6,934 nt of DNA from Acidobacteriaceae bacterium. Its GTDB lineage: Bacteria > Acidobacteriota > Terriglobia > Terriglobales > Acidobacteriaceae. How positions within the stretch are numbered: position 1 is the first letter of the stretch; each line of letters opens with the position of its first letter. Location: positions 1 through 6,934 of the forward strand of contig PMCH01000031.1 in the NCBI GenBank assembly GCA_003154055.1. The letters run 5' to 3'. Positions 1 to 6,717 of the stretch are shown here, piece by piece. The notes under the pieces were generated by a model. That model saw nothing but the letters and a program-made list of their open reading frames with translations, was not told the origin of the DNA and ran no database searches. A program made the position numbers and the translations under genes.

Positions 1-1681
1 CCTCGTGCATGAAGACCGAGTTGAGCACACGCCGCGGATACGCATCGAGGCCGAAGCTGATGTTGCTGACTCCAAGCACGGTCTTCACTTCCGGCAGTTC
101 CTGCTTGATCCGCTTTACGGCGTTCAATGTCTCGATCCCCGCCGAGCGGTACTCTTCCTGTCCCGTTGAGATCGGTAGGGTGAGCGCGTCGAAAATAATG
201 TCAACCGGCCGGATGCCGTACTTCTTAGTCGCCAAGTCAAAGATGCGGTGCGCAATCGCGACCTTCCGGTCGGCGGTGAGCGCCATGCCTTCTTCGTCAA
301 TAGTCAACGCGATGACGGCTGCGCCGTAGCGCTTGGCCATGGGCAGAACTTTTGACGTCCGCTTCTCGCCATCTTCCAGGTTGATCGAGTTAATGATCGC
401 CTTGCCCGGAATGCGCTTCAGCGCTTCCTCGACCACGTCGGCTTCAGTGGAATCAACAAGAATCGGTGCTGGAACGCGGGTCGCAATTTTTTCCAGGATT
501 GCCGAAATGTAGCCCTTCTCGTCCTCGCCCACGATGGCGCAGCACAGGTCGAGCATGTGCGAGCCTTCGTTCGCCAGCTTCTTGGCGAGCGCCAGGATGT
601 CGTCGTATTTCTTCGCACGCACCAGGTTGCGGAAATGTTCGACGCGCGTGGTGGTGTTCATCTCCTCCGCGACGATCAGCGGCTTCGGTTCGAGATCAAG
701 CGGAACCGACGTGTAGGCGCTCGACGCCGCGCCCGCGGGCTTCACTTCCCGCTTCGCCGGCTCCACGCCACTCACGGCCTCAACCACCGCCTTCAGGTGC
801 TCCGGCTTGGTGCCGCAGCATCCGCCGACGATGCGCACGCCATAGTCCTGAACAAAGTGCTTGTGATACTTCGCCAACTCCTCGGGCGTGAGCTTGTAAA
901 CCGCGTGCCCGCCTTCGTTCTGCGGAAGTCCGGCGTTGGGCAAAATCGAAATATGCTTGGTCGAGTTCAGCCCCAGATAGCGGACGGCATCGTTCATCTC
1001 AACCGGCCCGGTCGCGCAGTTCAGTCCGATTACATCCACGTCGTAGGGTTCAAGCGCGGTAAGCGCAGCGCCGATCTCGGTGCCGAGCAGCATCGTGCCG
1101 GTGGCTTCGAGTGTGACCTGCACGGTAACGGGCAGCCGCTTGCCAGATTTCTGCATGGCGTCAAACACGCCTGCCAGCGCGGCCTTTGCCTGGAGCAGGT
1201 CCTGCGATGTTTCGATTAGCAGGACATCCACGCCACCCTCAATCAATGCCGACGCCTGCTCTTCGAAGGCGAGCGCCATGTCGTCGAACTTGATGTGTCC
1301 AAGGGACGGCAGCTTGGTGGTGGGACCAATGGAGCCGGCAACGAAACGCGGCTTGCCCGGTGTAGAAAATTGCTGTGCGACTTCCTTTGCGATCCTGGCG
1401 GCGGCAACGTTGATCCCGCGCACCTTGTCCCCCAGATCGTATTCGGCCAGGACGATGCGGGCGGCGCCAAAGGTGTCGGTCTCAACCACGTCGCAGCCCA
1501 CCGAGAAAAACGCGGCGTGAATGTCTTTAATAATGTCCGGGCGGCTGAGCACCAGGATCTCGTTGCAGCCCTCTTTGCCCCAAAAGTCGTCTTCACTGGG
1601 ATTGCGCACCTGGATGTTGGTGCCCATCGCGCCGTCGTAGACAACGACGCGGTCGCGCACGGTTTGGAGAAAGGTAGACAT
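1..1681 (-). CDS. metH: Cobalamin-dependent methionine synthase (5-methyltetrahydrofolate--homocysteine methyltransferase), N-terminal part, cut by the window edge
   Basis: The enzyme transfers a methyl group from methyltetrahydrofolate through cobalamin to homocysteine, the last step of methionine synthesis, in the cytoplasm. The 560 visible residues contain the homocysteine-binding domain (about 1-310), with DGAMGT at 16-21 and the three zinc-binding cysteines Cys222 (in NCATGP) and Cys288/Cys289 (in GGCCGT). The pterin-binding domain follows from about 331, with DST at 410-412 and GVSNISFGL at 537-545. The cobalamin and reactivation domains, if present, lie beyond the left edge; full-length MetH is about 1150-1250 residues. 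The ATG at 1679-1681 is fixed by an in-frame stop at 1688-1690, only two codons upstream, yet no Shine-Dalgarno sequence precedes it. One oddity is that the usual GER(T/I)N signature at the start of the pterin domain reads AEEMN (338-342). The family call is secure; presence of the C-terminal domains is inferred. Confidence 0.95.
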   Translation of the reverse strand, partial: MSTFLQTVRDRVVVYDGAMGTNIQVRNPSEDDFWGKEGCNEILVLSRPDIIKDIHAAFFSVGCDVVETDTFGAARIVLAEYDLGDKVRGINVAAARIAKEVAQQFSTPGKPRFVAGSIGPTTKLPSLGHIKFDDMALAFEEQASALIEGGVDVLLIETSQDLLQAKAALAGVFDAMQKSGKRLPVTVQVTLEATGTMLLGTEIGAALTALEPYDVDVIGLNCATGPVEMNDAVRYLGLNSTKHISILPNAGLPQNEGGHAVYKLTPEELAKYHKHFVQDYGVRIVGGCCGTKPEHLKAVVEAVSGVEPAKREVKPAGAASSAYTSVPLDLEPKPLIVAEEMNTTTRVEHFRNLVRAKKYDDILALAKKLANEGSHMLDLCCAIVGEDEKGYISAILEKIATRVPAPILVDSTEADVVEEALKRIPGKAIINSINLEDGEKRTSKVLPMAKRYGAAVIALTIDEEGMALTADRKVAIAHRIFDLATKKYGIRPVDIIFDALTLPISTGQEEYRSAGIETLNAVKRIKQELPEVKTVLGVSNISFGLDAYPRRVLNSVFMHE

Positions 1682-1685
1682 TAGC

Positions 1686-1790
1686 TGCTAGTTTCTGGTT
1701 TCTAGTTGCTAGTTTCTGGCCGGGCGCCAACGACCATACTCTTGTCGAAATCGCGACCAGTAAACGAGCAACTAGAAACTGAAAACTGGC
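1686..1790. repeat. Intergenic repeat element with 13-bp inverted and direct repeats
   Basis: A perfect 13-bp inverted repeat lies at 1698-1710 (gtttctagttgct) and 1767-1779 (agcaactagaaac), separated by 56 bp. Overlapping its left arm is a 13-bp direct repeat, tgctagtttctgg, at 1686-1698 and 1707-1719. A related degenerate block (aactgaaaactgg) follows the right arm. The element abuts the metH start codon, so it would lie in the metH promoter or leader. It carries no open frame and no transposase. It resembles a small extragenic palindromic or MITE-like element, but that is inference. Confidence 0.6.
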
Positions 1791-1798
1791 TCTCATGC

Positions 1799-1826
1799 AC
1801 AAACGCCGGCCCGCGAGGACCGGCGT
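1799..1826 (-). terminator. Probable intrinsic terminator of nuoI
   Basis: A GC-rich hairpin with 10-bp arms at 1803-1812 and 1817-1826 (one G-U pair when read on the minus strand) and a 4-base loop at 1813-1816. It starts 28 bp after the nuoI stop codon. On the minus strand the stem is followed only by a short, impure T run (ttgtg), so termination may be weak. It separates nuoI from metH, which points to separate transcription units despite the shared strand. Confidence 0.55.
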
Positions 1827-1853
1827 GGACTGACCTTAAAATAGCCGAACTCT

Positions 1854-2384
1854 TCAGCTCCCCGAAGACAACTGAGGCGGCGCGGCACCCGCCGTTTCCG
1901 TGCCGGTGAACACGGCATTCGCGCCCAGGTGCGCGGGAGCAATGCTCAGCAACTGTTCCTTGCGATAAACCAGATTGCTGGCGTTAAAGCTGGCCAGTTC
2001 GAAACCGTGCCCGTGGGTAATCGCATCGGTCGGACAGGCTTCCACGCAATAGCCGCAGAAGATACATCGATTGTAGTCAATGTTATAGACCTTGGCGTAA
2101 CGTTCCGCGCCCGAGACGCGGCTTTCCGCGGTATTCTCGGCAGCCTCGATGTAAATGCAGTTCGACGGGCAGGCAGCGGCGCATAAAAAGCACGCCACGC
2201 ACTTCTCCAGCCCGTTTTCGTCGCGCTGCAGCACGTGCATGCCGCGAAAGCGCTCCTGGAACTGCGCGCCCTTGAGCGGACCGGGCCCGTCCGGATAGTT
2301 CTCCACAATCGTGGGCTGAAACATCTCCCGCAGGGTGATGCTCATTCCCTGGGCGATGGCTCCGATGTTTTTGATGACCGACAT
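1854..2384 (-). CDS. nuoI: NADH-quinone oxidoreductase subunit I (complex I, two [4Fe-4S] clusters)
   Basis: This subunit carries the two [4Fe-4S] clusters (N6a and N6b) of the peripheral arm of complex I and passes electrons from the NuoG side to NuoB next to the membrane. The 176-residue protein has two ferredoxin motifs: Cys62, Cys65, Cys68 with Cys72-Pro, and Cys107, Cys110, Cys113 with Cys117-Pro. All eight ligands are intact. The N-terminal amphipathic stretch (about 1-30), the RFRGMH segment (45-50) and the residue after Cys62 onward fit NuoI. Length is typical; the last 20 residues are a low-complexity Gly/Ala/Pro/Ser tail. The ATG at 2382-2384 has AGGA four bases upstream. The gene stands alone: a divergent gene lies upstream and metH downstream, with no nuoH or nuoJ beside it. 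A generic 2[4Fe-4S] ferredoxin is less likely given the NuoI-like N-terminus. Confidence 0.93.
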   Translation of the reverse strand: MSVIKNIGAIAQGMSITLREMFQPTIVENYPDGPGPLKGAQFQERFRGMHVLQRDENGLEKCVACFLCAAACPSNCIYIEAAENTAESRVSGAERYAKVYNIDYNRCIFCGYCVEACPTDAITHGHGFELASFNASNLVYRKEQLLSIAPAHLGANAVFTGTETAGAAPPQLSSGS

Positions 2385-2388
2385 GCTT

Positions 2389-2392
2389 TCCT
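2389..2392 (-). promoter_or_regulatory. Ribosome binding site of nuoI
   Basis: On the minus strand AGGA lies four bases before the nuoI ATG (AGGAAAGC then ATG). It overlaps the end of a TATACT hexamer (2393-2398) that looks like a -10 box, but no good -35 box sits at the matching distance, and a transcript from there would lack this site. The ribosome site is therefore the better reading. Confidence 0.5.
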
Positions 2393-2483
2393 AGTATAGC
2401 GGATGGAATAGATCGCGAGTAGCGAGGGACGGGCAGGAAATAGCGGCGGGAACGAAGGGTCGAGTTGTACTTCTCGGCACCGG

Positions 2484-2503
2484 GTTTACAGAAGTTTACA
2501 GAA
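2484..2503. repeat. Tandem 10-bp direct repeat in the divergent intergenic region
   Basis: The decamer gtttacagaa occurs twice back to back at 2484-2493 and 2494-2503. A spacing of one helical turn puts both copies on the same DNA face, as in some operators. It lies 100 bp upstream of nuoI and 109 bp upstream of the large exported protein gene, so either could be affected. A regulatory role is inference. Confidence 0.5.
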
Positions 2504-2506
2504 AAA

Positions 2507-2549
2507 GGCCACGGACCATGGCCATTGTGGAGTGGCATTCCTTATGCCA
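2507..2549. promoter_or_regulatory. Cluster of small dyads and half-sites upstream of the exported protein gene
   Basis: Two short inverted repeats are visible: ggcca/tggcc at 2507-2511 and 2519-2523, and tggcat/atgcca at 2533-2538 and 2544-2549 with a 5-base loop. The heptamer gccattg also recurs directly at 2521-2527 and 2546-2552. The second dyad ends right against the candidate -35 box, a common place for an operator. No specific regulator can be named. Confidence 0.3.
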
Positions 2550-2578
2550 TTGACACCTACGGAGAGCCCTAGTAGTTT
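2550..2578 (+). promoter_or_regulatory. Possible sigma-70-type promoter of the exported protein gene
   Basis: A perfect TTGACA lies at 2550-2555. With a 17-bp spacer the -10 position reads TAGTTT (2573-2578), a 3-of-6 match to TATAAT. Transcription would start near 2585, leaving a leader of roughly 27 bases without a clear Shine-Dalgarno sequence. The weak -10 box keeps confidence low. Confidence 0.3.
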
Positions 2579-2611
2579 GGCAAAAAGCAGAGTCCCTGCC
2601 CAAAAACCCTT

Positions 2612-2686
2612 ATGACTGGCCGTAGTGTGCGCCTTCTGCTCGCCTCCTTCTTTGCCTTCACTTTCCTTTTGCCCAGCGCCTTCGGT
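2612..2686 (+). other. Signal peptide of the exported protein
   Basis: Residues 1-25 have a basic n-region (Arg4, Arg7), a hydrophobic core (LLLASFFAFTFLLP) and an AFG cleavage site with Ala23 at -3 and Gly25 at -1. No cysteine lies at +1, so this looks like a signal peptidase I substrate of the Sec pathway rather than a lipoprotein. Confidence 0.85.
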
Positions 2687-5600
2687 CAGGGATCGAAGAT
2701 GAAGTCTCCCTATGACCCGATCGAGGAGGCCGACAAGGATAATCCCGAAAAGCGGGCGGAATGGATGTCGCGCGGCCGAACCGCGCCGCCGGGACAATCC
2801 GCGGCAGCGTTACGCCTGCGTGCACACCAGCAAAAAATGGCGATGCGAGCCCAACGCGAAGCGGCGGCGGCCGCTCAGCCGGAAACTTTTGGATCGACTC
2901 CTCCCCCAGCAACCGGATGGGTTGGCCTGGGCCCGGCACCGCTGGTGTCCGACAGCAACTTCTTTGGCAAGGTGTCCGGACGCGCGACCTCGGTGGCGAT
3001 TGATCCGAGCGACCCGACCGGCGCCACCGTATACGTGGGTGGGGCCTACGGCGGCGTGTGGAAGTCGACCAACGCCACAAATGCCGATCCGACCACTGTC
3101 ACTTGGAATCCAGTGACGGACCAGCAGGCATCGCTCGCCACGGGCGCGGTTTCGGTGAAGCCCGACGGCACCGTAGTGCTGGTGGGAACGGGTGAGCCGA
3201 ACAACGCAATCGACAGCTATTACGGCGTTGGCATTCTGCGCTCGACCGACAAGGGCGCGACCTGGGCCCTCATCCCTTCCGCCGACAACGGAACGCATCC
3301 GTTCGCCGGACTGGGAGCTGCCAAGTTTGCGTGGAGTACCGCCAGCACCAACACCGTCGTTGCGGCCATGGCCACGGCGGCGGTGGGCTTCGAAGACGGA
3401 GCCATCACCGCCAACACAAACCGCGGCCTTTATCTTTCTACGAACGCGGGACAGACCTGGGCTTACCAGGCACTCACAGACGGCAGTGCGCCAATCTCTG
3501 CCACCGACGTGGTGTACAACGCGACCGCCGGGAAGTTTTTCGCTTCAATCCGTTCGCACGGCATCTACAGTTCGACGAATGGAACGAATTGGACGCGGCT
3601 CGCGAACCAGCCCAACCCGGCGGCCTTGACCTTGGCGAATTGCCCGACGGCTGCCGTTTCGAGTTGCCCACTCTATCGAGGCCAACTAACGGTCGTGCCG
3701 GGCCGCAACGAGATGTATGTGTGGTTCGTGGACATCAACGACAACGACGGGGGTATCTGGCGATCCACGGACGGTGGGGCAACTCCTTGGACGCAAATCA
3801 GCGAAACGGGAATCGCATCTTGCGGTGACCCCTTGGGTTGCGGAACGCAGCAGGCGTTTTACAACCTGGAAATCTACGGTGTCCCCAATAACACTGCAAC
3901 GGACCTGTATACCGGAGCGGTCAATCTGTTCAAGTGCACGCTGGCCACCAAGCAGGTGACAACCTGCTCGCAAGGAAACTGGCTGAATCTCACCCATGTT
4001 TACGGATGCTCCAGCATCGCCAGCGTACATCCGGATGAACACGGGATCGACTTCAAGATCGTCGGCGGCAAAGCGATCATGTATTTCGCTAATGACGGCG
4101 GAGTTTATCGAGCGCTCGATGGATTCACCGGACTCGTGAGCGGGACGTGCGGGAATCCGAATAGTTTTGGCGACCTGAACGGTCCGATCGGATCCATGAC
4201 GCAGTTCGTGTCGTTTTCGACCCATCCCACCGACCAGAACACGGTTTTGGGCGGCACTCAAGACAACGGTTCACCCGCAACCTCGAACGCAACCGGCAGT
4301 TCCCAGTGGTTCACCGCCAATGGCGGCGACGGCGGATACAACGCCATCAACCCCAGCAATACCAGCCAGTGGTTCGCGGCAAATACGGACGTCAGCATCC
4401 AGGTCTGCAACACGGCCCCGAACTGCACGTCGGCAATTTTTGGTAACCCGATCGTTTCGAACGGCAATGTTGGTGGGGACTTTGGTGCGTTTTACACGCC
4501 CTATATCCTTGATCCGCAGAAAACAAGCGAGCTACTGGTTGGTACTTGTCGGGTGTGGCGCGGCCCGAGTACGGGCGGAGTTCTGTTCACGTCCCTGAGC
4601 AACAACTTCGACACCGGCGGCTCCGGACTGTGCGATCCGAACGTTAACCCTCCCACGATCAATGAGTCTCGCTCCTTGGCTGCAGGGGGCCCTAAGGATA
4701 GCAACGGTTTCTCCACTGTTGTTTATGCCACGACCGAAGGAACCGGACCCAACGCTGGCTTAGGCGCTACTGGCGGCGAGGTCTGGGTCACAACCAGCGC
4801 GGGTACGACCCAGATGGCCAACAAGACGAGCACGATTAATCCCTCTAATTACACAATCTCCTCGGTAGCGATCGATACCTCGGTCGCGAACGGCCAGACA
4901 GCCTACGTTGGCATCATGGGATTTGGGGTTGGGCATGTCTTCAAGACCACGAATGCCGGGGTCGCGTGGACCAACTTCACGGGCAGCGGCCTCCCCGATG
5001 CTCCCGTGAATGCGCTGCTGGTGGATTCCTCGGTCACGCCCGCCCAGATCTACGCCGGGACCGATGTGGGTGTCTTCGTGAGTTCCACAACGTCCGCCGC
5101 CTGGACGGAAGTTGGCCCACTGGCCCAGCCGGGCGCAACGGGGTATCTGCCCAACGTACCGGTGTCAGCCATCCGGCTCTTCGACGACAAAGTTAGCATC
5201 AGAAAGCTCCGCGTCTCCACTTACGGGCGCGGCATCTGGGAGTTCGATCTTGCGCCGCCGGCGCCGGACTACCAGATCGCGATCTCGGACACGCCGCAAA
5301 CTGTTTTGCGAAACCAGACGGCCATATTTAGCGGCACGCTGACGGCGGTTGGCACCTACAGCAGCGCGGTCACCTTGAGTTGCGGAGCGGGCGCTCCGGG
5401 AGCTTGCACGTTCCCCCAGGGCAATCCGATTACGCCGACGGTTGGAGGAGCTACCTTCAGCGTGGCGATGCCATCCGGCGCGGTGGTCCAGAACTACAGC
5501 TTCAACATCCACGCGGTGGGTGCGGACGGAGCGGTCACCACTCACGATGCTCCGGTGGTGCTGCAGGTCACCGACTTCAGCATAAGCGCTCCCGGGCCGA

Positions 5601-6706
5601 TTACGGTCGCGCAGGGTTCAACCTCGCCACAGACGGCGTTTACGTTGAGTTCGCTGGGGCCGTTCAATGGAACCGTGAATCTCAGTTGCCTTCCTGCTAG
5701 CCTACCGGCTGGGGCGAGCTGTAGCTTTAGTCCGTCGATCCAGATCGATCTCGACCCCGCGAACCCGTCGCAGCTGATGGATATAAGCGTCACGGCGGCC
5801 GCGAATACGCCGGTGGGCACTTACACTGTGACGATTTCGGCACTCACGGCGGGAGAAGCGGCAAAAACAACTACATTCCAACTCACCGTAGTACCGCCCG
5901 ATTTCGCCTGGGCCATCAACGGAAGCAGTTCGGCAACGGTGCTCTCGGGCCAGACCGGAACCTATAACTTCACAGCCACGCCTTCCGGCGGAACCTTCGC
6001 CAGCACTGTGACGTTCACCTGCGGAAACTTGCCTGCCCAAACGACGTGTAGCTTTGTTCCACCTACGATCGGGGCTACCACAACCGGCGCGCAAGGGGTT
6101 CAGCTCACGATTGCAACCACTGGCCCCAATCCACCCGTGGGAGCAAATCGCCGGGCCGGCAGTCGCAGTCCGTGGCTGCCATTAACGCTGCCGGTTGCCA
6201 GCCTTCTGCTGGCTGGCATCGTGAGAAGAAAAGTCGTAGGACGCTATGCCGCGATCGCGCTGTGCCTGACGTTGGCAATGACGTTCATCTCCTGCGGAGG
6301 CGGGAGCTCAGGTCCGCCACCACCACCGCCCATCAACGTGACGGTTGGTCCCGGTGTCCCCGCAAGCCTGTTCCCGAACAATACGAACTGGCTGCCAGTT
6401 CAAACCGCGCAGTTTACCGCGACGGTCAACAACTCCAGCAACCAGAATGTGACCTGGACGGTTGTAGGTTCTCCCGCCAACGGCACGATTGACGCCAACG
6501 GCATGTACATGGCTCCAACTGTGGCTCCTGGACTTCCGGCTTCGGTCACCATTACGGCCACGGCCCAGGCAGACACGACGAAGTCGGGGTCTTCCCACGA
6601 AACACTGAATCCCGCCACCATCCCCGGTACATACAACAACATCACGGTGACAGCGACCGATAGCCAGGTCGTCCAGTCGCAGACGGTCACTTTGGTAGTG
6701 CAGTAA
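2612..6706 (+). CDS. Large exported protein: sortilin/BNR-type beta-propeller, Ig-like repeats and C-terminal hydrophobic hairpin
   Basis: The 1364-residue protein starts with a signal peptide (1-25, AFG before Gln26), followed by a charged, Ala-rich stretch (26-100). A sortilin/VPS10-like propeller spans about 100-880. It shows Asp-box-type blades (STDKGATW 211-218, STNAGQTW 276-283, STDGGATPW 385-393, TTNAGVAW 779-786) and signatures common in bacterial propellers of this kind: HPDEHGIDF 473-481, NDGGVY 494-499, QDNG 550-553 and GGDGG 571-575. Three Ig-like repeats begin at Asp886, Asp988 and Asp1097. Then come two hydrophobic segments (1188-1204, 1212-1227), a lipobox-like FISC ending at Cys1228, a Gly/Ser/Pro linker, another Ig-like domain (1241-1332) and a 32-residue tail. 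ATG 2612 is the only start between the upstream stop (2573-2575) and the signal peptide; no clear Shine-Dalgarno is seen. No catalytic site is recognised; a surface adhesion, binding or scaffold role is inference. The gene is alone in its unit, with a terminator after it. Confidence 0.88.
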   Translation: MTGRSVRLLLASFFAFTFLLPSAFGQGSKMKSPYDPIEEADKDNPEKRAEWMSRGRTAPPGQSAAALRLRAHQQKMAMRAQREAAAAAQPETFGSTPPPATGWVGLGPAPLVSDSNFFGKVSGRATSVAIDPSDPTGATVYVGGAYGGVWKSTNATNADPTTVTWNPVTDQQASLATGAVSVKPDGTVVLVGTGEPNNAIDSYYGVGILRSTDKGATWALIPSADNGTHPFAGLGAAKFAWSTASTNTVVAAMATAAVGFEDGAITANTNRGLYLSTNAGQTWAYQALTDGSAPISATDVVYNATAGKFFASIRSHGIYSSTNGTNWTRLANQPNPAALTLANCPTAAVSSCPLYRGQLTVVPGRNEMYVWFVDINDNDGGIWRSTDGGATPWTQISETGIASCGDPLGCGTQQAFYNLEIYGVPNNTATDLYTGAVNLFKCTLATKQVTTCSQGNWLNLTHVYGCSSIASVHPDEHGIDFKIVGGKAIMYFANDGGVYRALDGFTGLVSGTCGNPNSFGDLNGPIGSMTQFVSFSTHPTDQNTVLGGTQDNGSPATSNATGSSQWFTANGGDGGYNAINPSNTSQWFAANTDVSIQVCNTAPNCTSAIFGNPIVSNGNVGGDFGAFYTPYILDPQKTSELLVGTCRVWRGPSTGGVLFTSLSNNFDTGGSGLCDPNVNPPTINESRSLAAGGPKDSNGFSTVVYATTEGTGPNAGLGATGGEVWVTTSAGTTQMANKTSTINPSNYTISSVAIDTSVANGQTAYVGIMGFGVGHVFKTTNAGVAWTNFTGSGLPDAPVNALLVDSSVTPAQIYAGTDVGVFVSSTTSAAWTEVGPLAQPGATGYLPNVPVSAIRLFDDKVSIRKLRVSTYGRGIWEFDLAPPAPDYQIAISDTPQTVLRNQTAIFSGTLTAVGTYSSAVTLSCGAGAPGACTFPQGNPITPTVGGATFSVAMPSGAVVQNYSFNIHAVGADGAVTTHDAPVVLQVTDFSISAPGPITVAQGSTSPQTAFTLSSLGPFNGTVNLSCLPASLPAGASCSFSPSIQIDLDPANPSQLMDISVTAAANTPVGTYTVTISALTAGEAAKTTTFQLTVVPPDFAWAINGSSSATVLSGQTGTYNFTATPSGGTFASTVTFTCGNLPAQTTCSFVPPTIGATTTGAQGVQLTIATTGPNPPVGANRRAGSRSPWLPLTLPVASLLLAGIVRRKVVGRYAAIALCLTLAMTFISCGGGSSGPPPPPPINVTVGPGVPASLFPNNTNWLPVQTAQFTATVNNSSNQNVTWTVVGSPANGTIDANGMYMAPTVAPGLPASVTITATAQADTTKSGSSHETLNPATIPGTYNNITVTATDSQVVQSQTVTLVVQ
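5267..6142 (+). repeat. Three tandem Ig-like protein repeats, the third incomplete
   Basis: The repeats start with Asp-aromatic at residues 886, 988 and 1097. Each has a central strand with a cysteine (LSCG, LSCL, FTCG), then a second cysteine before Phe-Pro or Phe-x-Pro (CTFPQG, CSFSPS, CSFVPP), so each probably holds one disulfide. Repeats 1 and 2 end in two strands (QNYSFNIHAVG...VVLQVT and GTYTVTISAL...FQLTVV). Repeat 3 stops at the equivalent of the PVG turn (NPPVG, 1173-1177), without those strands. Confidence 0.75.
6173..6310 (+). other. Hydrophobic hairpin with internal lipobox-like motif
   Basis: Residues 1188-1233. The first hydrophobic segment (1188-1204) is followed by Arg-Arg-Lys (1205-1207) and Arg1211, then a second segment (1212-1227) that ends in FISC with Cys1228, then GGGSSG and six prolines (1235-1240). 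By the positive-inside rule the basic loop would be cytoplasmic and both flanking regions outside. Read from Val1204, encoded by GTG, the stretch looks like a complete lipoprotein signal peptide. Confidence 0.6.
6332..6703 (+). other. C-terminal Ig-like domain plus tail resembling the missing end of Ig repeat 3
   Basis: Residues 1241-1332 form a bacterial Ig-like (Big-type) domain of a different subtype: QFTATVNNSSNQNVTW, then GTIDANGMYMAP and a VTITATAQAD strand. It lacks the cysteine pair of repeats 1-3. Residues 1333-1364 (PGTYNNITVTATDS...TVTLVVQ) do not belong to that fold. They match the last two strands of repeat 2 (GTYTVTISAL...FQLTVV). Confidence 0.6.
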
Positions 6707-6717
6707 AAGCAACTTTG

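Noticed and set aside
557..1219. A 220-codon plus-strand open frame
   Set aside because: It lies antisense to metH, whose domains and catalytic cysteines are intact; the translation has no recognisable fold and is Arg-rich as expected of a GC-rich shadow frame.
1686..1790. CRISPR array, also considered for the repeats at 6718-6913
   Set aside because: Repeats are only 7-19 bp, few, degenerate and not evenly spaced; no cas gene is present.
2393..2421. Promoter of nuoI with -10 TATACT
   Set aside because: No acceptable -35 box lies 16-18 bp upstream, and the start site would fall after the ribosome binding site.
3686..4261. A 191-codon minus-strand open frame, with similar ones at 2810-3298 and 6308-6880
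   Set aside because: All are opposite the exported protein frame, which has continuous signal peptide, propeller and Ig features; their translations show no known motif.
2612..5266. Calling the propeller a sialidase
   Set aside because: Asp boxes occur in many unrelated propellers. I could not identify the sialidase arginine triad or a matching FRIP motif.
6128..6235. LPXTG or PEP-CTERM sorting signal at the hydrophobic segment
   Set aside because: Neither LPxTG nor a PEP motif precedes the segment, and it is not at the C-terminus: 160 residues follow it. Only the hydrophobic-plus-arginines layout is similar.
6200..6300. Frameshift or sequencing error joining two genes at the hairpin
   Set aside because: The frame is continuous with no stop, no internal Shine-Dalgarno is visible before GTG 6221, and the C-terminal tail fits the interrupted Ig repeat, which favours a real single protein.
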